NCBI GenBank assembly: GCA_965369385.1
Contig: CBDUQP010000061.1
Span: 1 to 18,771, forward strand
Direction: 5' to 3'
Length of the DNA: 18,771 nucleotides
From: CBDUQP01 sp965369385
GTDB taxonomy: Bacteria; Planctomycetota; Phycisphaerae; SM23-33
Both the position numbers and the translations under genes were made by a program. Position 1 is the first letter of the stretch; the number at the start of each line of letters is the position of its first letter. Below are positions 1-6,884 of the stretch, piece by piece. Under the pieces are notes generated by a model. It searched no databases, had not been told where the DNA came from, and was given only the letters and a program-made list of their open reading frames with translations.

Positions 1-227
1 ACATGCACGTAGGCGATGTAGTCTTTGAGAATCTCGTAGGCCCGCGGATATCCCTCTTCGCCGGCGATATAGAAGTTGCAGGCGTCGTAGTTCACGCGAA
101 AACGTTCGCTATTGACGGCCTGCATCAGGGCCAGCTCACGCTCGTGGGGAAGCTGAACCGGATGCGACTTCGCCAACCCCTGCACCCGCTGCCTCAACCC
201 GTTCTCAATCTTGTCAACTGTCAGCAT
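1..227 (-). CDS. Sugar phosphate isomerase/epimerase (TIM barrel), partial, probably 5'-truncated
   Basis: This minus-strand reading frame runs off the left edge of the window, so only about 75 residues are visible. The segment with FRVNYDACNFYIAGEEGYPR, followed by AYEILKDYIAYVHV, matches the late barrel strands of the xylose-isomerase-like/AP endonuclease 2 family: a strand with an Asp and an Asn, then a strand ending in HV. In complete members (about 270-300 residues) this part lies well past the middle of the protein. Here the first ATG is only about 35 residues upstream of it, and an in-frame TGA lies a further 16 codons back (around 276). I could not find the missing N-terminal half in other frames upstream. 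The gene therefore looks 5'-truncated and is probably not functional, though a short GTG/ATG-started product cannot be excluded. It would fit a sugar catabolism cluster with the LacI regulator and hydrolases to the right. Confidence 0.55.
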   Translation of the reverse strand, partial: MLTVDKIENGLRQRVQGLAKSHPVQLPHERELALMQAVNSERFRVNYDACNFYIAGEEGYPRAYEILKDYIAYVH

Positions 228-512
228 CACGTATCCTGTCACCTGCAAAGCGTCCCGCACAGAACGTGCGAGATCTCACACACCCGCGACAGCCAACATC
301 ATCCGACAACAGCCATTGCAGATTCCTCGAGAACGCGCGGCACTGACATGATTACTAACAGGCCGTAAATACCTCCACCGGCTACCTTTGCATTATTTTA
401 CCCTACTACTGAATTGGCGTTCTCCCTCTCATATCTCTCGCAACCAGACTCGCATCTCCCCATGGGCGCGGTTCGCCCACAAGAAATACGGTATCGCTCG
501 CAGCCTGCCCTT
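228..512. other. Non-coding gap, no gene recognised
   Basis: This stretch holds only short frames without recognisable protein features. It lies directly upstream of the truncated sugar isomerase frame, where the missing N-terminal coding sequence would be expected. I see no convincing promoter, terminator or RNA gene in it. It most likely represents a deletion scar or decayed sequence. Confidence 0.4.
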
Positions 513-755
513 CTACTGACCGATGGTTCCCGATGCTGTTATGGGCCAAATAGAAGATAGCAGACAATGCCCCCACTGAACCTGACCATACGACCGGCCA
601 TCGAGGCGCGTAATTCCGGGCTCTTCGTCTCGCGCGGAATCGACACTGCCTTCATGAATGAAGAGAATATCGAAGTCGGGCAACGTGGAATCGATGAGCC
701 ACTCCTTGTTGACCTGCCCGTATCCGTGTTCGCCGAACAAAATGGGCTGTGACAT
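513..755 (-). pseudogene. Possible minus-strand gene fragment of unknown family
   Basis: A minus-strand frame of about 80 codons starts with MSQPILFGEHGYGQ. It continues with protein-like composition (acidic, aromatic and Gly-rich runs such as PDFDILFIHEGS and RLDGRSYGQVQWGH). It looks more like real coding sequence than the plus-strand frames opposite it. A weak AAGG lies about 10 bases before the ATG at 755. I do not recognise the family. The LDG and FGE pieces recall the C-termini of planctomycete pilin-like (DUF1559, H-X9-DG) proteins, but this is only a resemblance. It sits tail to tail with a degraded PEP-CTERM tail and beside a truncated sugar isomerase, so it is more likely a remnant than an intact small gene. 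Confidence 0.3.
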
Positions 756-960
756 TTCGGGTAAACCTTTCATCACATTGGGGAATATCCAGATAGATAT
801 ATGGGCTGATGGTGGAGCGGCACCGGCTTGGATGGAAGCGATTGACGACATAACAGTCAATTCCGGGCAGGATCTTGCATACGCACCTGTCCCCGAACCG
901 CGCAACGCTGGCGATCCTGACGTGGGCATGACTGCACTTGTCCGCCGCAGACGGCGATAG
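742..960 (+). pseudogene. Degraded PEP-CTERM protein C-terminus with compensating frameshifts
   Basis: The plus-strand frame reads a beta-rich stretch (ADGGAAPAWMEAIDDITV), then APVPEP, then GMTALVRRRRR and a stop. This is the layout of a PEP-CTERM sorting signal, which directs exosortase-dependent surface export. The hydrophobic helix that must lie between VPEP and RRRRR is missing: the frame reads RNAGDPDV, which is charged. Skipping one base at about 901 gives ATLAILT, the expected helix. Restoring one base near 922/923 brings the frame back to LGMTALVRRRRR. So one extra base and one lost base, about 21 bases apart, cancel out but destroy the membrane segment. No N-terminal body or signal peptide is found upstream. 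I read it as the tail of a dead gene. The left limit given is only the first in-frame ATG of the visible piece. Confidence 0.75.
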
Positions 961-1036
961 ACTCAGACGCCACGCCGACCCACCTACACAGAAAGTGACC
1001 AGACGGACCGCCGATTATGGTCGGGTGGCTTCCCCT

Positions 1037-1197
1037 GCAGCCCGTTGAAAAAGCTGTTCCTGCTACATACGGGCCTTTCACCTGCGCGTCTGCGTCATGA
1101 AAACTCGACAATTCACCCGAATTGCCTTCATTTTCATTCCTTGGTGCTCGGTAAAATTCCGCGTACTCGCTACGCAACCCATTTTTCAACGGACTGC
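1037..1197. mobile_element. MITE-like element, 161 bp with 16-bp terminal inverted repeats
   Basis: The left end GCAGCCCGTTGAAAAA (1037-1052) and the right end TTTTTCAACGGACTGC (1182-1197) are inverted repeats matching at 15 of 16 positions. The interior has no transposase and is too short to encode one. The element would therefore need a transposase supplied in trans by a full-length insertion sequence. The minus-strand frame across the interior is open but resembles no protein family I know. I see no clear target duplication. The element lies between the dead PEP-CTERM tail and the 3' end of the LacI gene. A long-stemmed hairpin RNA or a terminator for the LacI transcript is an alternative role for the same repeats. 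Confidence 0.6.
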
Positions 1198-1230
1198 TAG
1201 GCCATGGAGCGAAGCATGCGGACTGCCGGG

Positions 1231-2280
1231 TTAGGGCGCCTTTGGAGCCAGGCCGGTGGATTCGTTTACGAAGAAGCCCGGCCGGATTACTTCCTGATGA
1301 ACCGCGCTGCTGTTATGCTTCAACTGCTCGCACATGAACGCCATCGCCATCAAGCCCATTTCGTGAATCGGCTGGCGGAGATACGTCAGGGACGGCGTGA
1401 CCATTTCCGGAAGATCCGAATCGGCGAATGCCAGTAGCGAGATCTCATCCGGTATCGAGACCTTTGCCTGATGGCATGCCTTTACGCCGCCAATTGCCAG
1501 TTCTTCATTGGTGAAGAAAATAGCAGTCGGACGGTCCGGCCGCGCGAGCAGCGGCAGAATAATGCTGACTCCTGCCCGAATATTCACATCCCGACGCTCA
1601 AGATGAAGTGACGGATCAAACTCTATGCCCGACTTTTCCAGAGCTTTCCTGTATCCGGCAAAACGTTCGGTATGGGCCTGCGTCGCCATCGATGCGGTGA
1701 CAACCGCAATGCGCCGATGCCCCTGATTGATCAGGTACTCGACCGCAGAACAGCTTGATTCCACGTTCTCAACGTCAATCCAACCTATTACAGGATTATC
1801 GACTCGCCCGGTTATAAGGAACTGGGGGATGCCCGCCTCGGCCATCTCCTCCATAACGTGATACACCTCGTAGTAGCCCTCCAGGTGCACAACACCATCG
1901 AACCCCAATCTCATGATCAACTGCGCGTAGCTCTCGTCGGGCATTTTTCTTGCCCGCACGTCGACCGGCTGAAGCAGCATTTCGTTCGTCATCGCGCCTT
2001 CCATCAACGAAGACATCAGACGCTGAATGAATGCTCCGTGGAAAGCGTCGAGCCTGTTCCTGATAATCAGGCCCACCCTTGGCTTGCCGGCCGACACCTG
2101 CCGCATGGCGAGGCGACTCTCATTGAGCGCTTTGAGGACCTTCTGCCTCGTCTCGGGGCGTACGTTCGGACTGTTGTTCAGCACGCGAGAAACGGTAGCC
2201 TTACTCACGCCGAGTTGGCGAGCAAGCCGCGTCTGCGATAAGGCCAAATCGCCTGGACCATCATCTGGAACCGTTGCCAT
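1231..2280 (-). CDS. LacI-family transcriptional regulator
   Basis: This 349-residue protein is a LacI/GalR-type repressor of normal length. An N-terminal helix-turn-helix spans about residues 17-36 (RLARQLGVSKATVSRVLN), followed by the hinge region to about residue 62 (NVRPETRQKVLKAL). A periplasmic-binding-like sensor domain starts at PRVGLIIRN. It keeps typical elements such as GFDGVVHL, the GHRRIAVVT strand and AIFFTNEELAIGGV. The effector is not predictable from sequence but is likely a sugar or sugar derivative, given the neighbouring sugar isomerase, SGNH hydrolase and glycoside-hydrolase-like genes. The start is supported by AGGAG seven bases upstream of the ATG. A promoter and a palindrome overlapping its -10 box suggest autorepression. 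Next to the helix-turn-helix there is a short extra N-terminal arm of about 12 residues. Confidence 0.95.
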   Translation of the reverse strand: MATVPDDGPGDLALSQTRLARQLGVSKATVSRVLNNSPNVRPETRQKVLKALNESRLAMRQVSAGKPRVGLIIRNRLDAFHGAFIQRLMSSLMEGAMTNEMLLQPVDVRARKMPDESYAQLIMRLGFDGVVHLEGYYEVYHVMEEMAEAGIPQFLITGRVDNPVIGWIDVENVESSCSAVEYLINQGHRRIAVVTASMATQAHTERFAGYRKALEKSGIEFDPSLHLERRDVNIRAGVSIILPLLARPDRPTAIFFTNEELAIGGVKACHQAKVSIPDEISLLAFADSDLPEMVTPSLTYLRQPIHEMGLMAMAFMCEQLKHNSSAVHQEVIRPGFFVNESTGLAPKAP

Positions 2281-2349
2281 CGCCTAACTCCTGATTTTCG
2301 CTACACAAGCGTCACGGAGCAAGAGGTGATTCTCCGCTCAATGTGCTGA

Positions 2350-2369
2350 TAATGCAACTCGTTACATTA
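2350..2369. promoter_or_regulatory. Putative LacI-family operator (autoregulatory)
   Basis: The 20-bp sequence TAATGCAACTCGTTACATTA has 9-base arms that match at eight positions around a 2-base centre. The half-site TGNAAC/GTTNCA is in the style of LacI/GalR operators. It overlaps the -10 box and start region of the promoter reading into the LacI gene, the expected position for autorepression. I found no second copy elsewhere in the window. Confidence 0.6.
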
Positions 2370-2393
2370 TACAGAAACCCCCATCGCTGTCGA
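2366..2393 (-). promoter_or_regulatory. Promoter of the LacI-family regulator gene
   Basis: On the minus strand, TCGACA (2393-2388) and TATAAT (2371-2366) are separated by 16 bases. The -10 box is a perfect consensus and the -35 box matches five of six. The boxes lie about 85-110 bases before the LacI start codon, leaving a leader of roughly 80 bases. Confidence 0.6.
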
Positions 2394-2518
2394 GGTGCAA
2401 TCCATATATGTCTCCAGACGCACTCCGCAGCCGCCCGCCAACATCGCCAGTGCCGTTCAGAATTCTGATCAACCCGGGATATTCGCGGAGCCACACGTCT
2501 CAGATAACCATAACCCGA

Positions 2519-2548
2519 GGGGAAAAGGGGTCAGGAACCTTTTATTTG
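2519..2548 (+). repeat. REP-like repeat, copy 1
   Basis: A 30-base unit with the core GGGGTCAGGAACCTTTT, preceded by GGGGAAAA and followed by ATTTG. It is repeated identically 41 bases downstream and inverted at 2652-2679. This core resembles the REP-like sequences that accompany REP-associated (Y1) transposases; no such transposase is in the window. Confidence 0.8.
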
Positions 2549-2559
2549 GGGAAAAGGGG

Positions 2560-2589
2560 GGGGAAAAGGGGTCAGGAACCTTTTATTTG
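2560..2589 (+). repeat. REP-like repeat, copy 2
   Basis: Identical to the 30-base unit starting at 2519 and in direct orientation, with an 11-base G/A-rich spacer between the copies. With the inverted copy at 2652-2679 it could form a hairpin with a stem of about 28 bp and a loop of about 62 bases. Confidence 0.8.
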
Positions 2590-2651
2590 TGAAAACCCGC
2601 TCGTCGGCCTCGGTCAAGACCGGCTTGAACGCGGCATAGGGAAGAATAGAG

Positions 2652-2679
2652 AATAAAAGGTTCCTGACCCCTTTTCCCC
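2652..2679 (-). repeat. REP-like repeat, copy 3 (inverted)
   Basis: The same core in inverted orientation (AAAAGGTTCCTGACCCC on the plus strand). It differs from the other copies only at the outer edge of the unit. The inverted pair 2560-2679 forms a 120-bp REP doublet, the usual shape of a unit moved by a REP-associated tyrosine transposase. Immediately after it the reading frame of a PEP-CTERM tail begins. Confidence 0.8.
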
Positions 2680-2681
2680 TA

Positions 2682-2804
2682 CGAAACGATGTCGGCGGAA
2701 CGGTTTTCGTGGACAATGTTGTCGGAGCAGCGGTTCCCGAACCGACCACCTGCGGCATCCTGCTGATGGGCGCAACTGCCCTGCTGCGAAGACGCCGCAA
2801 GTAG
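2682..2804 (+). pseudogene. PEP-CTERM sorting tail without a gene body
   Basis: The plus-strand frame GGTVFVDNVVGAA is followed by VPEPTTCGILLMGATALL, then RRRRK and a TAG stop at 2802-2804. It is a complete, undamaged PEP-CTERM signal: the VPEP box, a transmembrane helix and a basic end. Its upstream coding region is gone. The frame is open only back to a TAG at 2637, it passes through the inverted REP copy, and there is no start codon with a ribosome site. The REP doublet sits exactly at the join, so insertion of the repeats, or a deletion next to them, probably beheaded the gene. A terminator follows 32 bases after the stop, as expected for the former gene end. Confidence 0.75.
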
Positions 2805-2835
2805 AGCCTGACCAGCAAGAGTAGTGATTCACAAG

Positions 2836-2885
2836 AAACGCGGCGGCCCGGTTTGCTTAAATCATCCCGAGTCGCCGCGTTTTTC
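2836..2885 (+). terminator. Rho-independent terminator after the PEP-CTERM tail
   Basis: The arms AAACGCGGCG (2836-2845) and CGCCGCGTTT (2873-2882) pair perfectly, with a 27-base loop and a run of T after the second arm. It lies between the plus-strand PEP-CTERM remnant and the 3' end of the minus-strand SGNH hydrolase gene and may serve both, though the T run is better on the plus strand. Confidence 0.75.
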
Positions 2886-2944
2886 AATTATCAGTGCCTA
2901 TTCGAATCGCTCATGCAAGTCGCATATTCAAATTCTCAAACAGT

Positions 2945-4027
2945 CTAACCGTTCGACAGCCCCTGCTTGATTGCCGGCAGCATCCCGCAAGCCATACGAT
3001 AGAAGCCCAGATCATTCGGATGGCAGCCGTCAACCGTGCACGCCTCTCGCTCGTGATGGCCGAACAGCGTCGCGCCATCAACGAAGTACACGTTCTTATC
3101 GCCACTCTTGCGGGCGTTTTCGTACGTATCGTGAATGATGTCGCGATTCTTGTAGAATCGCTCGGGCATTGTGTCATAGTCGCACGCCGATGCGAACACT
3201 ACCGGCAGATCAGGATGAGCTTCGCGCACGATCTTAAAGAACGGTTCGTGAGTCTTCTGGAGATGCTCTGCCGTCGGTGCGTTGTGATCGTAGTCCATCA
3301 CCAGCACGCTCAGGTCCAAGCTGGCGATCTGGCGGGCCATCTCTGCTTCGCCGCATGCACTTCCGGAAAAACCGAAGTTCAGCAGCGGCGCATCCAGCCA
3401 TCGGCATATCATCGCGGAATATGAATTACCCGTACGAGACGCGCATCCGCCCTGAGTGATCGACGATCCATAGAACGCCACGGGTTTGGTCACTGCAAAC
3501 GGCGTGGGTGCGTCTACTTTGGCGTCGGGTGATAGGGCGATTCGCATCTTCTTGACGCCGTTATACAGTGGCAGGTAGACGGTGCAGTCTTTCATATCCG
3601 TGCCGAGATCCCGGCCGAAAGCTGCCCTGATTTCCGTCTGACCGTGAGCAGGCATCGTTGTGGAGCTGTATCGCTTGCCAATGCCGGTCCCGACGAACAG
3701 GTCAAACCCGTTGCAGCCGGTGCGAGGCATGTGCGACATATCGTCACCTGAACTGAGCTCGGCATCTATTTCCACTCTTGACGCATCGGTCCTGAAACGC
3801 ACCATCGCGCCGGAAGTATGCCACGACAGCCAGTCTACGCCCTCGCTAATGCCCTTCATGCACCCGGCGGGCAGACGGCAGAACTTGCCCGCATGCTCGC
3901 CTTCGTAAAACCACCCCAGGCCCGATACCTCCATCGGTGCGTCCCTTACGTCATAGAATGCCTTCTCGTCGCCACTGGGGCCTTCGACGATGAAGTTCTT
4001 GTCAATCTCAGTAATGCTCTTAGCCAT
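2945..4027 (-). CDS. SGNH/GDSL-type hydrolase with N-terminal beta-sandwich domain
   Basis: This 360-residue protein (counted from the ATG at 4027) is a probable esterase, for example a carbohydrate deacetylase. The N-terminal part to about residue 180 is a beta-rich domain, as found in SsfX3-like SGNH enzymes. The catalytic domain starts with FYGSSITQGG, which places the nucleophile Ser at 189. The oxyanion Gly is in NFGFSGSACGE (about 222), the Asn in DYDHN (249), and the Asp-His pair in DGCHPND (Asp333, His336). All four SGNH blocks are present. No signal peptide is visible, so it is probably cytoplasmic. The frame is open to an ATG at 4084, but those 19 extra residues are Arg-rich and unlike the family, whereas MAKSITEIDKNFIVEG fits the family start. 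It diverges from the glycoside-hydrolase-like gene, and both may act on one acylated glycan. The substrate is unknown. Confidence 0.88.
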   Translation of the reverse strand: MAKSITEIDKNFIVEGPSGDEKAFYDVRDAPMEVSGLGWFYEGEHAGKFCRLPAGCMKGISEGVDWLSWHTSGAMVRFRTDASRVEIDAELSSGDDMSHMPRTGCNGFDLFVGTGIGKRYSSTTMPAHGQTEIRAAFGRDLGTDMKDCTVYLPLYNGVKKMRIALSPDAKVDAPTPFAVTKPVAFYGSSITQGGCASRTGNSYSAMICRWLDAPLLNFGFSGSACGEAEMARQIASLDLSVLVMDYDHNAPTAEHLQKTHEPFFKIVREAHPDLPVVFASACDYDTMPERFYKNRDIIHDTYENARKSGDKNVYFVDGATLFGHHEREACTVDGCHPNDLGFYRMACGMLPAIKQGLSNG

Positions 4028-4120
4028 CTCAACAATGCGGGCAGGTCGCCCTCTCCAGCGGCCGATATAGATATTCGCCAGCAACGCCCGGACCGGCCGA
4101 ATCCGAGCGATAGGTATTGC

Positions 4121-4148
4121 TGAAATATTACCGTCTCACCCCGCAACC
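4121..4148 (-). promoter_or_regulatory. Possible promoter of the SGNH hydrolase gene
   Basis: On the minus strand, TTGCGG followed 16 bases later by TAATAT lies about 100 bases before the chosen start at 4027. The -35 box is weak (four of six). The call rests mostly on the A/T-rich -10 box in an otherwise GC-rich gap between divergent genes. Confidence 0.3.
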
Positions 4149-4214
4149 GCAAGGCGAATCCCGGGTTTCCGGCCCATCGAAACCAGAAAAACCGGCAAAT
4201 CGGCCAATCGGGCG

Positions 4215-4243
4215 TTGATTGTGTACTATCGGCGGACTATACC
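4215..4243 (+). promoter_or_regulatory. Promoter of the glycoside-hydrolase-like gene
   Basis: TTGATT (4215-4220) and TATACC (4238-4243) are 17 bases apart, each matching four of six consensus positions. Transcription would start near 4250. This rules out the upstream TTG at 4247 as the start codon and supports the ATG at 4298 or 4307. Confidence 0.5.
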
Positions 4244-4306
4244 GTCTTGAACGCCGCGCACCTTCCCGGACATGGCAGCAGGCAACATTGCAGGAGTATG
4301 TACCCG

Positions 4307-6823
4307 ATGACCCCAGACAATGGACGCCTTATCCTCAAGATCGACTGCACGCAGGACTACGACAGCGAAAGCTACATCCAGGAAGGCGACGTGAAGGTCG
4401 TAGATGGGCCGGCTGGACGCTACCGCGAGGCAGAAGCGCGGCCGCTTTCGCGATTCGCCTACAAGTTCGACGTCGAAGACCTCGACAAGCCACACATGGC
4501 AGTCATCCGCTTTCCGGACGACCGTCGGCGTTTCATGACGGTCAATAACGGTACCGGCTACGATATGTCCTCCGGCGTGGTCACCGGGTGGAATCAGCCG
4601 CTCAGCGGCGAAATGCAGGAACTCACGCTGGTATTCTGGCCTCGCAGCACGTGCAGCCTTTGCTTCATGACATGGGGACACGATGAACCGGCGGCAGTCG
4701 AGAGCTTCGAAATCTTCGAACTCGACGAACTTCCCGTTCTGGATATCCCCAACGATGCAGGCGACGCGGGCAGAGTGCTGGGCATGCAGTACGAAGACCC
4801 CGGCAGCCCGGGAATAGACCTCGGCGCCAAGACATTTGACGTGTGGCTCGGCAGGCTCATGGAGTACTTCAAGTACACCGGGCAGAAGCGCCTGGCATAT
4901 CCCATATGCTGGTATCATGGACCATGGTATCCGTCCGATCGCGAACGTAGCGACAGCTTTGGTGTAGTGGTAGCCGACGACCGAACGATGTACCTGCCCT
5001 GGACCGACAAGCCCGCCGACTGGGTGGACAACCTCCTGACACGCTTCGATGCCGAAGGTCTGGAGTTCCAAGGGGTATGCACGCTAATGCGTCTCAGCAG
5101 CCTGATGAAGGGCATGAACATTGATCTCGACGCCATCAAGGCAGGCGAAGATACCTACAACAACATGCTCTGGAACGATCACGTGCAGGAAGGCACGATG
5201 GACTGGACCACCCAGTACAACACGCTGAACTACCCGGAGATTGTTGAGCACGGTGGAGCGGCCGAGATGCAGAAAAACGGCCTGACACCCAATTGGGCCT
5301 ACGGAGAGAAGAGAGGCAGGCCCTACCAGGCCGGACCGATGTTCAACCCGCTGCACCCCACCACGCAGGAAGCAGTGCTCGGGTTCTTCGACGAAATCGG
5401 TGAGAAATACGCCAATCATAAGTCATTCAAAGGCGTATCGATCACCTTGTGGGTGCCCACGCTTGTGTGGTTCGGGCACATTCGCAGCGGTTATGACGAC
5501 TACACTATCGGCCTGTTCGAGCAGGAAACCGGCATCAAGGTGCCAGCCGAAACGGACGACCCCGAGCGTTTCTCCAAACGATATGAATACCTGATCTTCA
5601 CCTGCAAGGAAGCATGGATCGAGTGGCGATGCAAGAAGATCCATGAGCTCATCTGCAAGATTCGCGATACCCTGACGAAACACCGCGGGGATCTGGAACT
5701 CACACTGGACCTGTGGAGCGAACCGGTAGCACCCCTTCTGCTCGGCAGGGGCGAACCCCAGCAGCAGTTCGGAGCCAGGACAAATACTGTAGGCTTATAC
5801 AAGCAGGCCGGGCTCGACATAGACCTGTTCCGCGGCGAGCCGAATATCGTGATGGATCTGGAGATCGACGGCGGCGAGCGCGACCGAACGTTCTCCGAGG
5901 GCGAAGATGCGGCCATGGAGCACTTCTTCATGTTCCGCGATCATGATTTCCTCGATCAGGAGTCGCTCGATGCAGTGCACGCACACGACAAGCCCGCAGT
6001 CTTCGTCTTCAACGCGTGGCACGAGGCTTGGGGCAGATGGGTTTGGGGGCCCATAGACCCCGATGACCAGCAGGCCGCCGACCACATGAGCACCTACTGC
6101 AAGCAGGCCGAGCACGTGTTCAAGATGAACTCCGAGTATCCGGAAGATGGCTTCTGGTGGGACTCGCAACTGCGCATAACCCACGCGTTCCCTGCCGGAG
6201 ACCACTATATGGAACGCCACGCCCACGCAGTGGCGGAACTGGACGCATGCAAGATTACCCGGGGCGGGCTGTTCCTGGACCGCTCATACCCCCAGATGCA
6301 CCAGAAGTTCGCAAAGGCCTACCGTGCCCTGCCCTGCGAGAAGTTCGAAGACGTCGGCGAATCGACTGACCCGGTCACCGTCCGCCAGCTCGTAAAGGAT
6401 GACAAGAGATACTTCTACCTCGTAAACCGAGACTATTACCCCGTAAAAGTGCGGGTGCAATTCAGCACCGAAACCGACGCATTGTATGACCTGGCGACCG
6501 GCGAAATAGCCTCCACCAAGCAGACATGGAGCTTGGTGATGGGACCATATGAGCTGAAGTCAATGACGATCCCGACGGATGTGGATATCGTCGGATTCAG
6601 CGCAGAGGCACCCGCAGAGATCGCCGCAGCAACGATAGCCGAAGCCCGCCAGGCCATCTGCAACATCCAGGCTGTCAAGCATTCTGGCAAGATGGTGGCA
6701 GGCATGGACAAGATGGCAGATCGCATCGAAAGCGCCATCGCTGAGGGCAAACTCGCCTGGTTGAGACGGGCACTGGCAGGGTATATCGTCTGCAAGTGCG
6801 CTGCCCTGCTGAAAGACGCCTAA
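4307..6823 (+). CDS. Large glycoside-hydrolase-like protein, specificity unknown
   Basis: The product is 838 residues from the ATG at 4307. AGGAG at 4292-4296 lies ten bases upstream; the in-frame ATG at 4298 is too close to it. I do not recognise a named family. The first 150 or so residues look like a beta-sandwich. A central domain rich in Trp, Tyr and acidic residues looks like a catalytic TIM barrel: it contains NPLHPTTQEAVLGFFDEIG, FKGVSITLWVPTLVWFGHIR and YDDYTIGLFEQETGI. Glu472 (LTLDLWSEP) and Glu573 (VFNAWHEAWGRW) follow strand-like segments and are candidates for the acid/base and nucleophile, which is inference only. A C-terminal beta domain (KRYFYLVNRDYYPVKVRVQF) is followed by a helical tail. 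There is no signal peptide, so it probably acts inside the cell on oligosaccharides. The divergent SGNH hydrolase and nearby LacI regulator support a carbohydrate role. Confidence 0.7.
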   Translation: MTPDNGRLILKIDCTQDYDSESYIQEGDVKVVDGPAGRYREAEARPLSRFAYKFDVEDLDKPHMAVIRFPDDRRRFMTVNNGTGYDMSSGVVTGWNQPLSGEMQELTLVFWPRSTCSLCFMTWGHDEPAAVESFEIFELDELPVLDIPNDAGDAGRVLGMQYEDPGSPGIDLGAKTFDVWLGRLMEYFKYTGQKRLAYPICWYHGPWYPSDRERSDSFGVVVADDRTMYLPWTDKPADWVDNLLTRFDAEGLEFQGVCTLMRLSSLMKGMNIDLDAIKAGEDTYNNMLWNDHVQEGTMDWTTQYNTLNYPEIVEHGGAAEMQKNGLTPNWAYGEKRGRPYQAGPMFNPLHPTTQEAVLGFFDEIGEKYANHKSFKGVSITLWVPTLVWFGHIRSGYDDYTIGLFEQETGIKVPAETDDPERFSKRYEYLIFTCKEAWIEWRCKKIHELICKIRDTLTKHRGDLELTLDLWSEPVAPLLLGRGEPQQQFGARTNTVGLYKQAGLDIDLFRGEPNIVMDLEIDGGERDRTFSEGEDAAMEHFFMFRDHDFLDQESLDAVHAHDKPAVFVFNAWHEAWGRWVWGPIDPDDQQAADHMSTYCKQAEHVFKMNSEYPEDGFWWDSQLRITHAFPAGDHYMERHAHAVAELDACKITRGGLFLDRSYPQMHQKFAKAYRALPCEKFEDVGESTDPVTVRQLVKDDKRYFYLVNRDYYPVKVRVQFSTETDALYDLATGEIASTKQTWSLVMGPYELKSMTIPTDVDIVGFSAEAPAEIAAATIAEARQAICNIQAVKHSGKMVAGMDKMADRIESAIAEGKLAWLRRALAGYIVCKCAALLKDA

Positions 6824-6845
6824 CTAGTACTCCTGAAAGATAATA

Positions 6846-6884
6846 CGCCCATCCGGTGGAACATAACCGCCGGATGGGCGTTCT
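6846..6884 (+). terminator. Rho-independent terminator of the glycoside-hydrolase-like gene
   Basis: The arms CGCCCATCCGGTGG (6846-6859) and CCGCCGGATGGGCG (6867-6880) form a 14-bp stem with a single G-T pair and a 7-base loop, followed by TTCTT. It lies 22 bases after the stop codon. Confidence 0.85.

Noticed and set aside
3..368. Plus-strand open frame at the left edge
   Set aside because: It is the complement of a recognisable sugar isomerase segment, and the residues are not protein-like.
857..1189. Minus-strand open frame across the MITE-like element and PEP-CTERM remnant
   Set aside because: It spans two unrelated elements and depends on the repeat sequence. It is not a credible gene.
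2546..2571. G/A-rich run as a G-quadruplex regulatory element
   Set aside because: It arises from two repeat units meeting end to end. There is no adjacent intact gene for it to control.
2519..2679. CRISPR array from the repeated 30-base units
   Set aside because: Only two direct copies with an 11-base spacer and one inverted copy, with no cas genes. The structure is a REP doublet.
4028..4084. Upstream start (ATG at 4084) for the SGNH hydrolase
   Set aside because: The added residues are Arg-rich and unlike the family, while the ATG at 4027 gives the usual N-terminus. It remains possible.
4226..5071. Minus-strand open frame (281 codons) opposite the glycoside-hydrolase-like gene
   Set aside because: No family features. 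It is the antisense shadow of a gene with its own promoter, ribosome site and terminator.
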